Positions 53,727 to 62,601 of a stretch of 64,000 bases of DNA are shown here, piece by piece; within the stretch, counting starts at the first letter, position 1, and each line of letters begins with the position of its first letter. Position numbers and translations under genes: made by a program. The notes below the pieces were generated by a model. The model saw nothing but the letters and a program-made list of their open reading frames with translations, had not been told where the DNA came from and searched no databases. Source of the DNA: Leclercia sp. S52 (GTDB lineage Bacteria; Pseudomonadota; Gammaproteobacteria; Enterobacterales; Enterobacteriaceae); the NCBI RefSeq assembly GCF_039727615.1, contig NZ_CP152474.1:434001-498000 (forward strand), read 5' to 3'.

Positions 53727-55637
53727 GTGCGATTTCCCAACCAACGTTTAGCGCAACTGTTTGAGATGTTGCAAAACGAAACGCTGCCTCAGGACGAACT
53801 GGCGCAACGGTTGTCGGTATCCACGCGTACCGTCCGGGCGGACATTACCGCGCTGAATGCGCTGCTGGCGGGGAACGGGGCGCAGTTTATCCTCAGCCGC
53901 GGGAACGGCTATCAGCTGAAGATCGACGATCAGGCCCGCTATCAGCAGCTGCAGAATTCCCACCCGCGGATGCTGCGGATCCCGCGCACCGGCCCGGAGC
54001 GGGTGCACTACCTGGTGGTGCGCTTTCTCACCTCGGCGTTCTCCCTCAAGCTGGAAGATCTGGCCGACGAGTGGTTTGTCAGCCGGGCCACGCTGCAAAG
54101 CGATATGGCGGAGGTGCGCGAGTGGTTTCACCGCTATCGCCTGACCCTGGAGACCCGCCCGCGCCACGGCATGAAGCTCTTTGGCAGCGAGATGGCCATC
54201 CGCGCCTGCCTGACCGATCTGCTGTGGCAGCTGGCGCAGCAGGACAACCTCAATCCGCTGGTCACGGAAGTGGCGCTCAACGCTGGCGTGCCGGAACAGC
54301 TCGCCGCCGTGCTGCATGAGACTTTCACCCGTCACCACATTCGCCTGACCGACGAAGGCGAGCTGTTTTTACGCCTCTACGGCGCGGTAACGGTACGGCG
54401 CATCAGCGAAGGCTATCCGCTGCCGGAATTTAACGCCGAAGAGGTGGCTGAGAACGTGCGCGATGCGGCGCGGGATATCGCCAGCGCCATCGCCCGGCTG
54501 GCGGATAAGACGCTTTCACCTGCGGAAGAGACCTGGCTGGGGGTGCATATCGCCGCGCGCCAGGTGCAGGAGATCTCCCCCAGCGCCATCAACGCCGACG
54601 ATGAAGAGGCGCTGGTAAACTACATCCTGCGCTACATCAACACCCACTTTAACTACAACCTGCTCGACGACACCCAGCTGCACGCGGATCTGCTGACCCA
54701 TATAAAAACCATGATCACCCGCGTGCGCTACCAGATCATGATCCCCAATCCGCTGCTGGATAACATCAAGCAGCACTACCCGATGGCGTGGGACATGACC
54801 CTCGCGGCGGTCTCCAGCTGGGGGAAATACACCCCGTACGTGATCAGCGAAAACGAGATCGGTTTCCTGGTGCTGCACATCGGCGTCGGGCTGGAGCGCC
54901 ACTACAATATCGGCTATCAGCGCCAGCCGCGGGTGCTGCTGGTCTGCGACGCGGGCAACGCGATGGTGCGGATGATCGAGGCGGTATTGCAACGTAAGTA
55001 TCCGCAAATCGAGGTGACCCGCACCCTGACGCTGCGGGAGTACGAACAGTGCGAAAGCATCAGTGAGGATTTTGTCATCTCCACCGCGCGGATCGCGGAA
55101 AAAGCCAAGCCGGTGGTACTGATCGCCCCGTTCCCGACCGACTACCAGTTAGAGCAGATCGGCAAGCTGGTGCTGGTGGACAGAACCCGCCCGTGGATGC
55201 TGGAGAAGTTCTTCGACGCCAGCCATTTCCGGGTTATCGATCGCCCCATCGACCAGCAGACGCTGTTCCGCGAGCTGTGCGGCCAGCTGCAGGAGGAGGG
55301 GTTTGTTGACGCGGAGTTTCTCGACTCGGTGGTGGAGCGTGAAGCCATCGTCAGCACCCTGCTCGGCGACGGTATTGCCCTGCCGCACTCCCTCGGTTTG
55401 CTGGCGCAAAAAACCGTGGTCTACACCGTGCTGGCCCCGCAGGGCATCCAGTGGGGCGACGACACCGCGCACGTGATCTTCCTGCTGGCGATCAGTAAAA
55501 GCGAGTATGAGGAGGCGATGGCGATCTACGATATCTTCGTCACTTTCCTGCGCGAACGGGCGATGTCCCGGCTGTGCGGCTGCCACGACTTTGAAGAGTT
55601 TAAAACCGTGGCGATGGAGTGTTTGAGCCGGTTTTGA
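53727..55637 (+). CDS. PRD-containing transcriptional regulator with EIIB- and EIIA-like domains (MtlR/ManR/LicR type)
   Basis: A 636-residue regulator: N-terminal HTH_11 (residues 5-60, DELAQRLSVSTRTVRADI), Mga-type HTH (about 85-145), two PRDs (about 180-390), an EIIB-like domain with Cys407 in LLVCDAGNA, and a C-terminal mannitol-type EIIA domain with His554 in GDGIALPHS. Such proteins are activators switched by PTS phosphorylation on His and Cys. It starts with GTG at 53727. As the last gene of the operon and the only DNA-binding protein in it, it is the likely controller, with the palindrome at 46874 a candidate target. Its presence argues that the transport system communicates by phosphotransfer. 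Confidence 0.87.
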   Translation: MRFPNQRLAQLFEMLQNETLPQDELAQRLSVSTRTVRADITALNALLAGNGAQFILSRGNGYQLKIDDQARYQQLQNSHPRMLRIPRTGPERVHYLVVRFLTSAFSLKLEDLADEWFVSRATLQSDMAEVREWFHRYRLTLETRPRHGMKLFGSEMAIRACLTDLLWQLAQQDNLNPLVTEVALNAGVPEQLAAVLHETFTRHHIRLTDEGELFLRLYGAVTVRRISEGYPLPEFNAEEVAENVRDAARDIASAIARLADKTLSPAEETWLGVHIAARQVQEISPSAINADDEEALVNYILRYINTHFNYNLLDDTQLHADLLTHIKTMITRVRYQIMIPNPLLDNIKQHYPMAWDMTLAAVSSWGKYTPYVISENEIGFLVLHIGVGLERHYNIGYQRQPRVLLVCDAGNAMVRMIEAVLQRKYPQIEVTRTLTLREYEQCESISEDFVISTARIAEKAKPVVLIAPFPTDYQLEQIGKLVLVDRTRPWMLEKFFDASHFRVIDRPIDQQTLFRELCGQLQEEGFVDAEFLDSVVEREAIVSTLLGDGIALPHSLGLLAQKTVVYTVLAPQGIQWGDDTAHVIFLLAISKSEYEEAMAIYDIFVTFLRERAMSRLCGCHDFEEFKTVAMECLSRF

Positions 55638-55669
55638 GAGGCGTTATCCAGAATTCGATGTAATGCGAA

Positions 55670-55691
55670 TGTAATGCTAAACTGCATTACA
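55670..55691. promoter_or_regulatory. Operator of the relB-relE pair
   Basis: TGTAATGC, six bases, GCATTACA: a perfect 8-6-8 dyad just upstream of the antitoxin gene. A further TGTAATGCGAA copy lies at 55660. RelB dimers bind such TGTAAT repeats in E. coli. Confidence 0.75.
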
Positions 55692-55714
55692 AATTCGATC
55701 TTATCGGAGGCATA

Positions 55715-55957
55715 ATGGCCACGCTGAATGTCCGTCTGGATGACAAACTCAAAAACGAGGCTTATGCCGTGCTGGAAAAACTGAATATTACCCCGACGGA
55801 AGCCGTCCGGCTTCTGTTCCAGTATGTCGCAGAAAATGGCCGCATGCCGGTCAAAACCGTGACGGTGAGCGACAGCGAAGATGAGCTGATCAGAACGGTC
55901 AGGGAACGGCTGGCGGATCCGCAAAAAGGGATCAAGGTTAGTCTGGATGACTTATGA
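55715..55957 (+). CDS. RelB/DinJ-family antitoxin
   Basis: An 80-residue ribbon-helix-helix antitoxin: N-terminal strand and helices MATLNVRLDDKLKNEAYAVLEKLNITPTEAVR bind DNA, and the C-terminal half (residues 45-80) wraps the toxin. TCGGAGG lies before the start. It overlaps relE by 11 bp. It should repress its own promoter through the dyad upstream. Confidence 0.9.
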   Translation: MATLNVRLDDKLKNEAYAVLEKLNITPTEAVRLLFQYVAENGRMPVKTVTVSDSEDELIRTVRERLADPQKGIKVSLDDL

Positions 55958-56231
55958 GCTTGAATTCGATCCGCGTGCGCTAAAGGAGTGGCAGAAACTG
56001 GGTGAGACTGTTAAGTCTCAGTTTAAAAAGAGGCTGGCGGTCGTACTGTCCAACCCGCGGATAGAATCTGCCAGGCTCCATAACTTGCCGGACTGCTACA
56101 AAATCAAGCTAAAAGCGTCCGGTTATCGGCTGGTGTATCAGGTGAGGGATGAAGTCATCACGGTATTTGTGGTCGCAGTGGGAAAACGCGAAAAATCAGC
56201 CGTCTACCGTGACGCAAATCAGCGGCTGTAA
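55947..56231 (+). CDS. RelE-family mRNA interferase toxin
   Basis: A 94-residue RelE toxin that cuts mRNA in the ribosomal A site. The catalytic residues of E. coli RelE are all kept at the same numbers: Lys52, Lys54, Arg61, Arg81 and Tyr87 (YKIKL, GYRLVYQV, GKREKSAVY). The closest relative by eye is chromosomal E. coli RelE. It is convergent with nrdG, three bases apart, at the right edge of the accessory region. Confidence 0.93.
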   Translation: MTYELEFDPRALKEWQKLGETVKSQFKKRLAVVLSNPRIESARLHNLPDCYKIKLKASGYRLVYQVRDEVITVFVVAVGKREKSAVYRDANQRL

Positions 56232-56234
56232 AAC

Positions 56235-56699
56235 TCAACGCAAATGATGCACCACCTGATTACTGCTGCCGCGCCAGATCAGCATCGGATCTTTCAGATC
56301 TTGCACAAACTTGCCGTCGATCAGCACGTTGATCAGGTCCACTACCTGCATCTGGGCATCGTTTAATTCCTCCAGCCTGTAGCCGGTCCATACCCAGATA
56401 TCTTTGCCAGCGCACTCCGCGCGAATGCGCTGCACCAGCTTCAGAATATCCGGCACGTTCTGCGGGTGCAGGGGATCGCCGCCGGAGAGGGAGATCCCCT
56501 GGCGTTTGATGCGCGTGTCGTTGAGATCGTCGATGATCCGCTGTTCCATCTCGCTGGTAAACGGCATGCCGGAATTGAGCCGCCAGGTGCTTTTGTTGTA
56601 GCAGCCGGGGCATTCATGAATGCAGCCGGAGACAAACAGGGTGCAGCGGGTGCCGGGGCCGTTGACGATGTCGACGGGGTAGTATTGGTGGAAGTTCAT
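56235..56699 (-). CDS. nrdG: NrdG, anaerobic ribonucleotide reductase activating protein
   Basis: A 154-residue radical-SAM enzyme that makes the glycyl radical on NrdD. The 4Fe-4S cluster is bound by Cys26, Cys30 and Cys33 (CIHECPGC), and the SAM-binding SGGDPLHPQN follows. The length equals E. coli NrdG. It lies downstream of nrdD; a 143-bp palindrome-rich spacer separates them. Confidence 0.97.
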   Translation of the reverse strand: MNFHQYYPVDIVNGPGTRCTLFVSGCIHECPGCYNKSTWRLNSGMPFTSEMEQRIIDDLNDTRIKRQGISLSGGDPLHPQNVPDILKLVQRIRAECAGKDIWVWTGYRLEELNDAQMQVVDLINVLIDGKFVQDLKDPMLIWRGSSNQVVHHLR

Positions 56700-56710
56700 A
56701 GCGTTAACCT

Positions 56711-56825
56711 GATGCCCTCACCCCGGCCCTCTCCCACAGGGAGAGGGAGAAAACCGGTGTCGGGCTTAACAATCTGCTCGATCGGTTCCCTCTCCCTTGA
56801 GGGAGAGGGTTAGGGTGAGGGGGGG
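56711..56825. repeat. CCCTCACCC/GGGAGAGGG inverted repeat between nrdD and nrdG
   Basis: GCCCTCACCCCGGCCCTCTCCC and a distant GGGAGAGGGTTAGGGTGAGGGG pair as outer arms, with inner CCCTCTCCC hairpins. It has the same repeat type as at 52457 and sits within the nrdDG transcription unit. Confidence 0.8.
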
Positions 56826-56842
56826 AAAATCGATCTACGGAA

Positions 56843-58981
56843 TTAACCGATTTGCCCATTCCCCAGATGCTTAACCCGGCGCTTCACTTCTTCCTGCTTC
56901 CCGGCATTAAACGGACGCGCGTCCGGACTGCCGAGATAACCGCACACGCGGCGGGTCACGGAGACGCGGGCGGCGTCGTGGTTACCGCATTTCGGGCAGG
57001 TGAAGCCTTTGCTGGTGCATTCGAACTCGCCGGTAAAGCCGCACTCGTAGCACTCGTCGATGGGCGTGTTGGTGCCGTAATAGGGCACGTGCTGATAGCT
57101 GTAATCCCACACGTCTTCCAGCGCCTTGAGGTTGTGCTGTATGTTCGGGTACTCGCCGTAACAGATGAACCCGCCGCTCGCCACCGGAGGGTAGGCCGCT
57201 TCAAAGTCGATCTTGTCGTACGGGTTCACCTTCTTCTCCACGTCGAGGTGGAAGCTGTTGGTGTAGTAGCCTTTATCGGTCACGCCTTCCACCACGCCAA
57301 ACTCGGCGGTGTCGAGGCGGCAGAAGCGGTCGCACAGGTTTTCGCTCGGGGTGCTGTAGAGGCTGAACCCGTAGCCGGTTTCCTCTTTCCACCGATCCAC
57401 CGCGTCTCGCAGACGCTGGACGATAGCGATGCCTTTCGCCCGCAGGGCTTCGCTGTCGTAGACGTGCTGGTCGCCGAACAGGGCGTTAATGGTTTCGTGG
57501 ATCCCGATATAGCCCAGCGAAATAGACGCGCGGCCGTTTTTGAAAATCTCAGACACGTCGTCGTCAGCCTTCAGGCGCACGCCGCAGGCCCCTTCCATAT
57601 AGAGGATCGGCGCGACGCGCGCTTTGACCCCTTCCAGACGCGCGATACGGGTCATCAGCGCCTTACGCGCCAGCAGCAGGCGCTCGTCCAGCAGTTTCCA
57701 GAACGCGTCTTCATTGCCTTTGGCTTCCAGCGCGATGCGCGGCAGGTTCAGGCTGATCACGCCGAGGTTGTTGCGCCCGTCGTGGATCTGCTCGCCGTTT
57801 TCATCTTCGTACACGCCGAGGAAGCTGCGGCAGCCCATCGGAGTTTTGAACGAGCCGGTGACTTTCACCACCTGGTCATAGTTCAGAATGTCCGGATACA
57901 TGCGCTTGCTCGCGCACTCCAGCGCCAGCTGTTTGATGTCGTAGTTCGGATCGCCGAACTTGTGGTTCAGGCCGTCGCGGATGGCGAACACCAGCTTCGG
58001 GAACACCGCGGTTTTGCGGTTTTTGCCGAGACCGGAAATACGGTTGCGCAGAATCGACTGCTGGATCAGACGTGATTCCCAGCTGGTGCCCAGACCAAAG
58101 CCAAAGGTGACAAACGGCGTCTGGCCGTTGGCGGTGTGCAGGGTATTCACCTCATACTCCAGCGACTGGAAGGCGTCGTAGCACTCTTTCTCGGTGCGGG
58201 AATGGGCGTAACCGTCGGCATCCGGGATCTGCCACTCTTCTGCCGTCTGACGGTGCTTGTTAAAGCTGGCGGTAACAAACGGGGCCAGCACTTCGTCGAT
58301 CCGGTTGATGGTGGTGCCGCCGTAGATATGGCTGGCGACCTGGGCGATGATCTGCGCCGTCACCGCGGTGGCGGTGGAGATCGATTTTGGCGGCTCAATC
58401 TCGGCGTTGCCCATCTTGAAGCCGTGGGTCAGCATGCCCTTCAGGTCGATCAGCATGCAGTTGAACATCGGGAAGAACGGCGAATAGTCGAGATCGTGAT
58501 AGTGAATATCCCCGCGCTCGTGCGCCTGCACCACGTCGCGCGGCAGCAGGTGCTGGCGGGCATAGTGCTTGGCGACGATACCGGCCAGCAGGTCGCGCTG
58601 GGTGGGGATCACTTTGCTGTCTTTATTGGCGTTTTCGTTGAGCAGCGCAGAGTTGGTCTGTTCCACCAGGCCACGGATCTCCTGATTCAGGCGGCCGCGT
58701 TTTTCACGCTCGATATCCCGGTCGTGACGGTACTCAATGTAGGCACGCGCCAGCTGCTTATAGGGGCCAGACATCAGCTGGTTTTCCACCGCGGTCTGGA
58801 TCTCGTTGATATCCACCTTGCTGCGGTTTTGCATCTGATGACTGACAACTTCTGCGACGGTGGCGCAGTAATCTGCGTCATCGACTCCCGCTGCTTTAGC
58901 TGCACGCAGAATCGCTTCCTGAATGCGCTCTGATTTGAAAGGCACGTTACAGCCATCTCGTTTCATCACATGCGGTGTCAT
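56843..58981 (-). CDS. nrdD: NrdD, anaerobic ribonucleoside-triphosphate reductase
   Basis: A 712-residue class III ribonucleotide reductase. The N-terminal ATP-cone begins MTPHVMKRDG, the barrel follows, a zinc site with four Cys (CYECGFTG and CPKCG) lies near 645-665, and the glycyl radical Gly681 is in RVCGYLG. It makes dNTPs without oxygen using formate. Start 58981 gives the E. coli length; the frame is open ten codons upstream. FNR and NrdR sites lie in its promoter. Confidence 0.97.
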   Translation of the reverse strand: MTPHVMKRDGCNVPFKSERIQEAILRAAKAAGVDDADYCATVAEVVSHQMQNRSKVDINEIQTAVENQLMSGPYKQLARAYIEYRHDRDIEREKRGRLNQEIRGLVEQTNSALLNENANKDSKVIPTQRDLLAGIVAKHYARQHLLPRDVVQAHERGDIHYHDLDYSPFFPMFNCMLIDLKGMLTHGFKMGNAEIEPPKSISTATAVTAQIIAQVASHIYGGTTINRIDEVLAPFVTASFNKHRQTAEEWQIPDADGYAHSRTEKECYDAFQSLEYEVNTLHTANGQTPFVTFGFGLGTSWESRLIQQSILRNRISGLGKNRKTAVFPKLVFAIRDGLNHKFGDPNYDIKQLALECASKRMYPDILNYDQVVKVTGSFKTPMGCRSFLGVYEDENGEQIHDGRNNLGVISLNLPRIALEAKGNEDAFWKLLDERLLLARKALMTRIARLEGVKARVAPILYMEGACGVRLKADDDVSEIFKNGRASISLGYIGIHETINALFGDQHVYDSEALRAKGIAIVQRLRDAVDRWKEETGYGFSLYSTPSENLCDRFCRLDTAEFGVVEGVTDKGYYTNSFHLDVEKKVNPYDKIDFEAAYPPVASGGFICYGEYPNIQHNLKALEDVWDYSYQHVPYYGTNTPIDECYECGFTGEFECTSKGFTCPKCGNHDAARVSVTRRVCGYLGSPDARPFNAGKQEEVKRRVKHLGNGQIG

Positions 58982-59138
58982 GATCACTCCATTTAAGAAC
59001 AGGTTATCCACAGAGGCAGGGAAAGGGGTCAGGTCCGTAACTGCCGACTCGCCCGCGATTTCTCCTGATATCGACCCTTTTTATCCACAATTTTGTGCAC
59101 TGTGGTTGGCATCGTCTTGTGGCAATAATAGACGACGA

Positions 59139-59185
59139 ATACAACATATTGGGTCGGCGAGCATTCTAAGTTCTATATATAGTGA
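59139..59185 (-). promoter_or_regulatory. nrdD: Pair of NrdR boxes upstream of nrdD
   Basis: ATACAACATATTGGGT (59139-59154) matches 13 of 16 and GTTCTATATATAGTGA (59170-59185) 12 of 16 positions of ACACWATATATWGWGT. They start 31 bp apart, three helical turns, the spacing NrdR needs. Confidence 0.8.
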
Positions 59186-59195
59186 TTTGCATCAA
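59182..59195 (-). promoter_or_regulatory. nrdD: FNR box upstream of nrdD
   Basis: GTGAT-TTGC-ATCAA matches TTGAT-N4-ATCAA with one mismatch. FNR activates nrdDG under anaerobiosis in E. coli. Confidence 0.75.
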
Positions 59196-59351
59196 ACAAG
59201 TTTGCGATTTATTTGATTCAGGACAAGGTAAAAAACGAAGTGTACAGATGACGGGCGATCCGGGCTTTGTAAATTCTTCAAGGGCTAATCTGGTTGATTT
59301 TCCATCAAAAAAGCGTGCGCCGGGCAACCGTGCGGTGCCCGACGAATATCA

Positions 59352-61008
59352 TCAGGCCTGCAGCCACCATACCGCTTCAAACGGCCGCAGGGTCATGGTG
59401 CCCGGCTGCGGTGACACTTCGGCATAGTTACTCATCACCACCTGCCAGTCACCCTCAATCGCCTGCGGCTGCCACGGCTGGCACTCGCGGCTCAGGCTGG
59501 CAACCACCATCAGCGTCTGGCCCTGCCACTGGCGGCGATAGCACCACAGGGACGGGTGATCCGGGAGCAGATCCTGATAATCCCCCCCAGGTGAGCACCG
59601 GCAGGGTTTTACGCAGCCGGATCAGCTTCTGATAGGTGTAAAACACCGAGTCGGGATCGGCCAGCGCCGCCTCGACGTTGATCGCTTCCGCGTTATTGCC
59701 CGGGGCGATCCACGGCTCGCCGGTGGTGAACCCGCCATTCGGCGAGGCATCCCACTGCATCGGCGTGCGGCTGTTATCCCGGGATTTGCTCGCGAGGATT
59801 GCCAGCAGCTCGTCGGCATCCCGTCCCTGGGTGCGCAGCCCGCCGAACATGTTGTGGCTCTCCACGTCGCGGTAGTCGGTGATGCGGGTGAAGTGCGGGT
59901 TGGTCATGCCAATCTCTTCGCCCTGGTAGACGTAGGGCGTGCCCTGCATGCCGTGCAGTACCATCCCCAGCATCTTCGCCGCCGGGACGCGGTACTCGCC
60001 CTCATCGCCAAAGCGCGAGACGATGCGCGGCTGGTCGTGGTTACACCAGAACAGCGCGTTCCACGCCCGGTTGTGCATCCCCTGCTGCCAGTGGCTGAAC
60101 AGGGCTTTCAGCGCCACGAAATCGGGTTTCGCCAGGGTCCACTTCTCGCCGTTGGGATAATCGACCTTCAGATGGTGGAAGTTGAAGGTCATCGACAGCT
60201 CACGCCCGTCGAGCGCCGCATACTGCTGACAGTGCTCCAGGCGGGTGGAGGACATCTCGCCCACCGTCATCAGGTTGCGGGGGATAAAGACGTCCCGGCT
60301 CATCTCCTGCAGATAGTCGTGAATGCGCGGCCCGTCGGTGTAGAAGCGGCGGCCATCGCCGATCTCATCCATCGGGAAGTCCTGGTCTTTCGACACCAGG
60401 TTAATCACGTCGAGACGCAGGCCGTCCACGCCGCGATCGGCCCAGAATTCGCACACTTTTTTCAGCTCGGCGCGCACCTCTGGGTTTTCCCAGTTGAGAT
60501 CCGCCTGTTCCGGGGCAAACAGGTGCAGATAGTACTGCTCGCTTTCGGCATGCCAGCGCCAGGCGTTGCCGCCAAACTTGGATTGCCAGTTGTTGGGCAG
60601 CTGCTCCGGGGTGCCGTCGCGCCAGATATAGAACTCGCGGTACGGGCTCTCTTTATTGAGCGACTCGCGGAACCACGCGTGCTGGGTGGAGGTGTGGTTG
60701 AACACCATATCCAGCACGATGCGGATCCCGCGTTGATGGGCCTCGGCCACCAGCTCGTCGAAATCATCCAGCGTGCCGTAGGCCGGATCGATACTGACGT
60801 AGTTCGCCACGTCGTAGCCGTTATCCACCTGCGGGGAGATATAGAAGGGCGTCAGCCAGATGGCGTCGATGCCGAGGTTTTTGAGATAGTCGAGACGCTG
60901 TGTGACGCCGCGTAAATCCCCGGTGCCGCGCCCGGTGGTGTCCTGGAAACTCTTCGGGTAGATCTGATAGATGACGCCGTTTTGCCACCAGTGAGGAAGG
61001 GTATTCAT
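59352..61008 (-). CDS. treC: TreC, trehalose-6-phosphate hydrolase; +1 frameshift near the C-terminus in this sequence
   Basis: GH13 hydrolase that splits trehalose-6-phosphate into glucose and glucose-6-phosphate. Family motifs: DMVFNHTS, DGLRLDVIN (nucleophile Asp), TVGEMSS (acid Glu) and WCNHDQPR. Seven Cs at 59582-59588 (plus strand) should be six. With six the protein reads LTWGDYQDLLPDHPSLW and runs to the stop at 59352 for exactly 551 residues, the E. coli length; the end reads MTLRPFEAVWWLQ. As printed it ends in about 40 unrelated residues at 59455. Start ATG 61008 matches E. coli. It is second in the treBC operon. Confidence 0.94.
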
Positions 61009-61030
61009 GATGCGTTCCTGCAAATGGGAA

Positions 61031-61048
61031 GGGGCGCAACTGCGCCCC
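61031..61048 (-). terminator. Hairpin between treB and treC
   Basis: GGGGCGC-AACT-GCGCCCC, a perfect 7-bp stem with no T tract, so attenuator or message stabiliser rather than a full terminator. Confidence 0.5.
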
Positions 61049-61056
61049 GAAAGAGA

Positions 61057-62478
61057 TTAAACTGCCTGCAGCGTGCCCTGACGGAACTTGCGCTGATAGA
61101 CGATGGTGGTCAGCGCCATCGGAACGATGATCGCCACGGCCATCGCCAGGGAGAACACCTGCCAGTAGCTGGTCTGGATAGAGAGGATGCCCGGCAGGCC
61201 GCCGACGCCGATGCCGTTAGCCATCACGCCGTTCAGACCGCACAGCAGGCCCGCCAGTCCGGAGCCGATCATCGCGCACAGCATCGGGAAGCGGTATTTC
61301 AGGTTGATGCCGTACATCGCCGGTTCGGTGACCCCGAGATAGGCGGAGATCGCCGCCGGCACCGAGATTTCACGTTCGTTATGCTTCCGGCTGACGATGA
61401 TGATGCCCGTCACCGCCGAGGCCTGCGCAATGTTCGACAGGGCGATCAGCGGCCACACCGGGGTGCCGCCGAGGCTCTGGATCATCTGCATATCAATCGC
61501 CAGGGTGGTCTGATGCACGCCGGTGATCACCAGCGGGGCGTACAGGAAGCCAAACAGCGCGGCGCCAATCGGGGCGAAGCTGCCGGTCATCAGGTGACGC
61601 ACCGCGTACGCCACGCCATCGCCAATCATGCGGCCAAACGGACCGATAAAGGCGTGGGCGAGGAACACCGCGAGGATCAGGGAGCACACCGGCACCACTA
61701 CCAGATAGAGATAATCCGGCACCATGCGCTTCAGGCGGGTCTCAATCATCCCCAGCGCCAGACCGGCCAGCAGGGCCGGGATTACCTGGGCCTGATAGCC
61801 CACTTTAGCGATGGTAAACAGGCCGAAGTTCCACACCTCAGGCACCTGCTGCCCAAGTAAGTAAGCGTTCATTAACTGCGGAGAGACGAGGGTTACGCCC
61901 AGCACGATACCCAGAATCGGCGTGCCGCCCATTTTGCGCACCGCCGACCAGCAGATGCCCACCGGCAGATAGAAGAAGATCGCCTCACCAATCAGCCACA
62001 GGAAGTCATAGATACTCTGCAGGGCCGGGTACATCTGGGCGAGGGTTTTGCCGTCGCTCATCGGCACATCGCCAATCAGGTTACGGAAGCCGAGGATTAA
62101 ACCGCCGCTGATCAGCGCCGGCAGCAGCGGGAAGAAAATTTCCGCGAAATGTGAAATGAGCTGTTCATGCCACTTCATGTTCTGGCGCGCGGCCTTTTTG
62201 GCCTGCTCTTTATCGGCCGACGAGTGGCCGGTGGTCGCCAGCAGCGCCTTGTAGTAGTCGCCCACCTCGGTGCCGATCACCACCTGGAACTGTCCGGCGT
62301 TGGTGAAGCAGCCTTTCACCATCGACAGCTCTTCGATGGCTTTGGGATTGGCTTTGGCCGGGTCGTTTAATACAAAACGCAGGCGGGTAATGCAGTGGCT
62401 GACCGTGGCGATATTGTCACGTCCGCCAACCAGCACGATCAGCTGGTCGATATCCGTTTGTTTTACTTTGCTCATCAT
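61057..62478 (-). CDS. treB: TreB, trehalose-specific PTS EIIBC
   Basis: A 473-residue PTS permease. The N-terminal EIIB domain has the phosphorylated Cys29 in VSHCITRLRF, and the EIIC domain has about ten helices (ISHFAEIFFPLLPALISGG first). It imports trehalose as trehalose-6-phosphate using the shared EIIA-Glc. The length equals E. coli TreB. The TreR operator lies 73 bp upstream. Confidence 0.97.
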   Translation of the reverse strand: MMSKVKQTDIDQLIVLVGGRDNIATVSHCITRLRFVLNDPAKANPKAIEELSMVKGCFTNAGQFQVVIGTEVGDYYKALLATTGHSSADKEQAKKAARQNMKWHEQLISHFAEIFFPLLPALISGGLILGFRNLIGDVPMSDGKTLAQMYPALQSIYDFLWLIGEAIFFYLPVGICWSAVRKMGGTPILGIVLGVTLVSPQLMNAYLLGQQVPEVWNFGLFTIAKVGYQAQVIPALLAGLALGMIETRLKRMVPDYLYLVVVPVCSLILAVFLAHAFIGPFGRMIGDGVAYAVRHLMTGSFAPIGAALFGFLYAPLVITGVHQTTLAIDMQMIQSLGGTPVWPLIALSNIAQASAVTGIIIVSRKHNEREISVPAAISAYLGVTEPAMYGINLKYRFPMLCAMIGSGLAGLLCGLNGVMANGIGVGGLPGILSIQTSYWQVFSLAMAVAIIVPMALTTIVYQRKFRQGTLQAV

Positions 62479-62550
62479 GAAACCTCATGACAGATGGTAG
62501 GGGGTTATGGACTGGTGGCAAGCCTACTCTTTCAGCGTAACGCGGAAAAT

Positions 62551-62562
62551 GGGAACGTTCCC
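62551..62562. promoter_or_regulatory. TreR operator
   Basis: GGGAACGTTCCC is a perfect 12-bp palindrome in the treR-treB gap, the form bound by LacI-family TreR. Confidence 0.85.
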
Positions 62563-62601
62563 GAAACCGGGCGAGGATCACAATAAAGCGTCTTTTGACG
62601 C

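Larger units (their letters stand above)
58982..59351 (-). promoter_or_regulatory. nrdD promoter region and treC 3' flank
   Basis: 370 bp without a gene. It includes a DnaA-box-like TTATCCACA pair near 59005 and 59083, two NrdR boxes and an FNR box (listed separately). The part from 59220 to 59351 is an ordinary treC downstream flank; I see no strong hairpin there. Confidence 0.6.

Noticed and set aside
56852..58075. A 407-codon open frame on the plus strand
   Set aside because: Antisense to nrdD, which is intact and highly conserved; no ribosome-binding site or recognisable domain.
59854..60915. A 353-codon open frame on the plus strand
   Set aside because: Antisense to treC; composition and lack of motifs mark it as a shadow.
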